A stretch of DNA of 14,875 nt from an uncultured Ignavibacteria bacterium (GTDB taxonomy: Bacteria; Bacteroidota; Ignavibacteria; SZUA-365), in NCBI GenBank assembly GCA_913060595.1, contig CAJXSA010000043.1:1-14875 (forward strand), in the 5' to 3' direction. The notes beneath the pieces were generated by a model, which was not told the origin of the DNA, did no database searches, and worked only from the letters and a program-made list of their open reading frames with translations. Below, piece by piece: positions 13,082 through 14,875 of the stretch. A program made the position numbers and the translations under genes. How positions within the stretch are numbered: the stretch's first letter is position 1; each line of letters begins with the position of its first letter.

Positions 13082-14209
13082 ATGAAGCGGCCAGTTGTCT
13101 GGTTTATCCTGGCGGGGATTTGCGGTCACCTCGTTGTTGCCGGGGACTGCGCGTCTGCGCAGGAACAGGGATTTCCGGTGGACTCCATTCCCTTGACGGC
13201 GGAAGCGATGCTTGATCGGGCAGATGATGCGGATGTTGAGAAAGTGGAGATTCTCCTCGCATCAGGCGAGGAACTCGTAGGATACGTTCTGGCAGTGGAT
13301 TCGACGGCGGTGTTGCTGGCAGCCGAGGAGTACGACAACGATATCGATGAAGATACGCTGCTCGTCCTGCCCCTGACCGAAGTGCTGCGTGTGCATTTTG
13401 ACGACAAACAGGGCATGTTCCCCTTCTTCACGATTATGATCCCCGCGCTGAGCATCGGTATTGCGGAGGAGATAAAACAAGACGCATTCAATGTTCTGCT
13501 GGTCATTCCGCTGCTGCCCATCGGACTTGGTATCGATGCGATCGTCGCCGCGCTTGAGAACGACGATTCCTGGTCCTGGAACGGCGGACAGAAGGATGTG
13601 CGCCTGCTGCGGGAGCATGCGGTCTTTTCCGCAGGCTTTCCGGCGCAGCTTGCCGCAGCTCCGATTGCGCGTGACGCGCCACGCCATCCCGTACCTCCGG
13701 GTATCCCTCCGGCGAGCGGTGACAGCGTTATTCGTCGAGCCGACATGGAGGACCTCGCATCTGATCAAGACACTCCGCTGGTCGAGATCCTGTCACGCGA
13801 CGGCGCATGCCGCCACGCGTATATCTATGCAGTAAACGAGGACTGGCTGCAGTACATGCTCCCGAATACGCGCAGCTCCGAGTTTGAAACCGTCGTTCCG
13901 ATCTACAACATGCCGATGAACGAGGTCGTCAGCGTGCGCTTCGATGAAGAGCGCAGCATTTCCCCGTATGGCACCATTGTTCTGACAACGGCGGCAGGGA
14001 TGGTTGGTGGAGGGATCGCCGCCGGGAACAACCTCAATTTCGGTCGTGGATTATTGGGAGGAGCGCTGCTGGGGCTGCCGGTGGCCCTGGTCCTGGAAAA
14101 GCTGCTCTTCTTTCTCGACGGGGATGATTCATGGGAGTGGTATCCGTCCACCGGTACGGCGGCGCAGCTCCGCACGCATGCACTGCTCCCTGAGGCGTCC
14201 GAACGATGA
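13082..14209 (+). CDS. Secreted or membrane protein made of two copies of one uncharacterised module
   Basis: This 375-residue protein starts at ATG 13082 with AGGAGGT (13068-13074) 7 nt upstream. The signal peptide runs to about A26 (ASA, then Q27). Two related modules follow, at about 54-182 and 233-369, joined by a Pro-rich linker (about 184-232). Matching blocks are VEIL (55 and 234), PLTEVLRVHFDDKQ with PMNEVVSVRFDEER (97 and 278), a hydrophobic segment (FPFFTIMIPALSIGIAEE with SPYGTIVLTTAAGMVGGGIA), a second hydrophobic segment (LLVIPLLPIGLGIDAIVAAL with GGALLGLPVALVLEKLLFFL), then DDSWSWN with DDSWEWY (161 and 348) and REHAVF with RTHALL. Each module thus has a small beta domain, two membrane-like segments and an acidic DDSW(S/E)W tail. 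I know no family with this layout, and no function is assigned. Confidence 0.82.
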   Translation: MKRPVVWFILAGICGHLVVAGDCASAQEQGFPVDSIPLTAEAMLDRADDADVEKVEILLASGEELVGYVLAVDSTAVLLAAEEYDNDIDEDTLLVLPLTEVLRVHFDDKQGMFPFFTIMIPALSIGIAEEIKQDAFNVLLVIPLLPIGLGIDAIVAALENDDSWSWNGGQKDVRLLREHAVFSAGFPAQLAAAPIARDAPRHPVPPGIPPASGDSVIRRADMEDLASDQDTPLVEILSRDGACRHAYIYAVNEDWLQYMLPNTRSSEFETVVPIYNMPMNEVVSVRFDEERSISPYGTIVLTTAAGMVGGGIAAGNNLNFGRGLLGGALLGLPVALVLEKLLFFLDGDDSWEWYPSTGTAAQLRTHALLPEASER

Positions 14210-14308
14210 TGCGTGCGCAGTCTTCGCGTTCCTTACCGCATTCTTTTCGGTGCCGCCTGACTCCCGTACGGCACAACTTTTATGCATTTGAGGCGTATAC
14301 CAGTCATA

Positions 14309-14344
14309 TGCCGGGAACGATATCGCACCCGGCAGGGTTTTTTT
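14309..14344 (+). terminator. Terminator downstream of the duplicated-module gene
   Basis: TGCCGGG (14309-14315) pairs with CCCGGCA (14328-14334) around a 12-nt loop that contains the palindrome CGATATCG; AGGG and a run of seven T (14338-14344) follow. It lies 100 nt after the stop at 14209. The 14210-14308 gap shows no gene. Confidence 0.82.
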
Positions 14345-14374
14345 GAGGTGTCGATTTAAACCGTTTTACCTATT
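14343..14374 (+). promoter_or_regulatory. Weak candidate promoter of the last gene
   Basis: TTG at 14343-14345 and TACCTATT at 14367-14374 (21-nt spacer) loosely fit the TTG/TAnnTTTG pattern, with two mismatches in the -7 element. The -33 bases would be shared with the terminator T tract just upstream. Confidence 0.22.
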
Positions 14375-14389
14375 TCCTGGAGTACAACG

Positions 14390-14875
14390 ATGCTGAAGAT
14401 GCTCAGTACTGGCCTGTTCCTCTTTTTCATAACCGCCGCGTTCACTTCGTCCGCGCATGCCCAGGATGCGGATGAGCTGCGCATCGGCAATTTCCAGGGC
14501 GCCCTCGATCTGCTCGTCGCAGCACCGCAGGGTGATTTCAAGGAAAATACTGATCAGATCGGGGTGGGACTCAATATGGATCTCGGGTATGTCTTTCCCC
14601 GCATTCCGGTGGTGATCGGCGGAACCTTCGCATATGCCATGTACAGCAGCGAAACGGCGAACGTGCCCTTCAGTCTGACCGTAGGCAACCTGGTGAACGT
14701 GGACGTGACCACGTCCAACAACCTCGCTCTCGGTCATCTCTTCCTTCGCCTGCAGCCGCAGGACGGCGTGTTCCGTCCGTATGCCGAGGGACTTGCCGGC
14801 TTCAGCTATTTCTGGACGGAGAGCACGGTGGAAAGTGAGTGGAGCGACGAGGATATCGAATCCTCGACCAACCTC
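14390..14875 (+). CDS. N-terminal part of an outer-membrane beta-barrel protein
   Basis: The frame runs from ATG 14390 to the last base without a stop (162 codons seen), so the gene continues beyond the window. The signal peptide is MLKMLSTGLFLFFITAAFTSSAHA, with cleavage before Q25. The mature part shows amphipathic beta strands and short turns: GALDLLVAAPQGDF, IGVGLNMDLGYVFP, VVIGGTFAYAMYSS, GHLFLRLQPQ, FRPYAEGLAGFSYFW. The form F-R-P-Y-x-E-G-x-A-G-x-x-Y is typical of small barrels where a strand lists the model porin region. TGGAG at 14378-14382 lies 7 nt before ATG. It resembles the barrel at 510-1139 in class, not in detailed sequence. An acidic stretch (ESEWSDEDIESS) near the visible end is likely a surface loop. 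Partner and substrate unknown. Confidence 0.8.
   Translation, partial: MLKMLSTGLFLFFITAAFTSSAHAQDADELRIGNFQGALDLLVAAPQGDFKENTDQIGVGLNMDLGYVFPRIPVVIGGTFAYAMYSSETANVPFSLTVGNLVNVDVTTSNNLALGHLFLRLQPQDGVFRPYAEGLAGFSYFWTESTVESEWSDEDIESSTNL

Noticed and set aside
1..14875. CRISPR array, insertion sequence, prophage or defence island
   Set aside because: No regularly spaced direct repeats, transposase, integrase, phage structural gene or known defence gene was seen; the genes are envelope, ribosomal and metabolic.

Overview
The window looks like a chromosomal segment of a GC-rich bacterium of the FCB group (Bacteroidota in the broad sense; an Ignavibacteria/Kapabacteria-like or Rhodothermia-like lineage fits best, but the genus cannot be named). 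Several independent signs agree. There is a type IX secretion C-terminal sorting domain with an NYPNPF motif. There is a bacillithiol deacetylase (bshB1) and a FISUMP-domain lipoprotein. Promoters have the Bacteroidota form TTG-N19/20-TAnnTTTG. All five secreted proteins with a signal peptidase I site have Gln right after the predicted cleavage site. I see no phage, transposase, CRISPR array or recognisable defence system.

Left part (1-3087, plus strand): a run of five envelope-type genes. They are the end of a WD40-like propeller protein, a small outer-membrane beta-barrel, a DUF1573 lipoprotein, a membrane-anchored triple-PASTA protein without a kinase, and a small soluble protein with a YbjN/CesT-like look. 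The last two are separated by 1 nt. The run meets head-on a minus-strand pair (3080-6744). This pair is a large polytopic membrane protein fused to a spermidine-synthase-like Rossmann domain and C-terminal TPRs, followed 2 nt later by bshB1.

Middle (6745-9311): a divergent promoter region, then a compact ribosomal cluster: a 56-residue basic protein (DUF4295-like), rpmE (L31), rpsR (S18) and rpmB (L28). The cluster starts from a consensus-like promoter overlapped by an inverted repeat and ends at a strong terminator. A minus-strand secreted protein of unknown function converges on that terminator. Next comes a tRNA-Ser(GCU) with a perfect TAnnTTTG promoter element and its own terminator.

Right part (9312-14875): a small minus-strand hypothetical gene, an arylsulfotransferase-family protein exported by type IX secretion, a perfect 18-bp palindrome in front of a TIG+FISUMP lipoprotein that carries a surface-export-like N-terminus, and a protein built from two copies of an apparently undescribed membrane module. 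The window ends inside an outer-membrane beta-barrel gene. Each of the last three genes is set off by a terminator or a regulatory gap, so they look like single transcription units rather than one pathway. The common theme of the accessory genes is the cell envelope and the cell surface.
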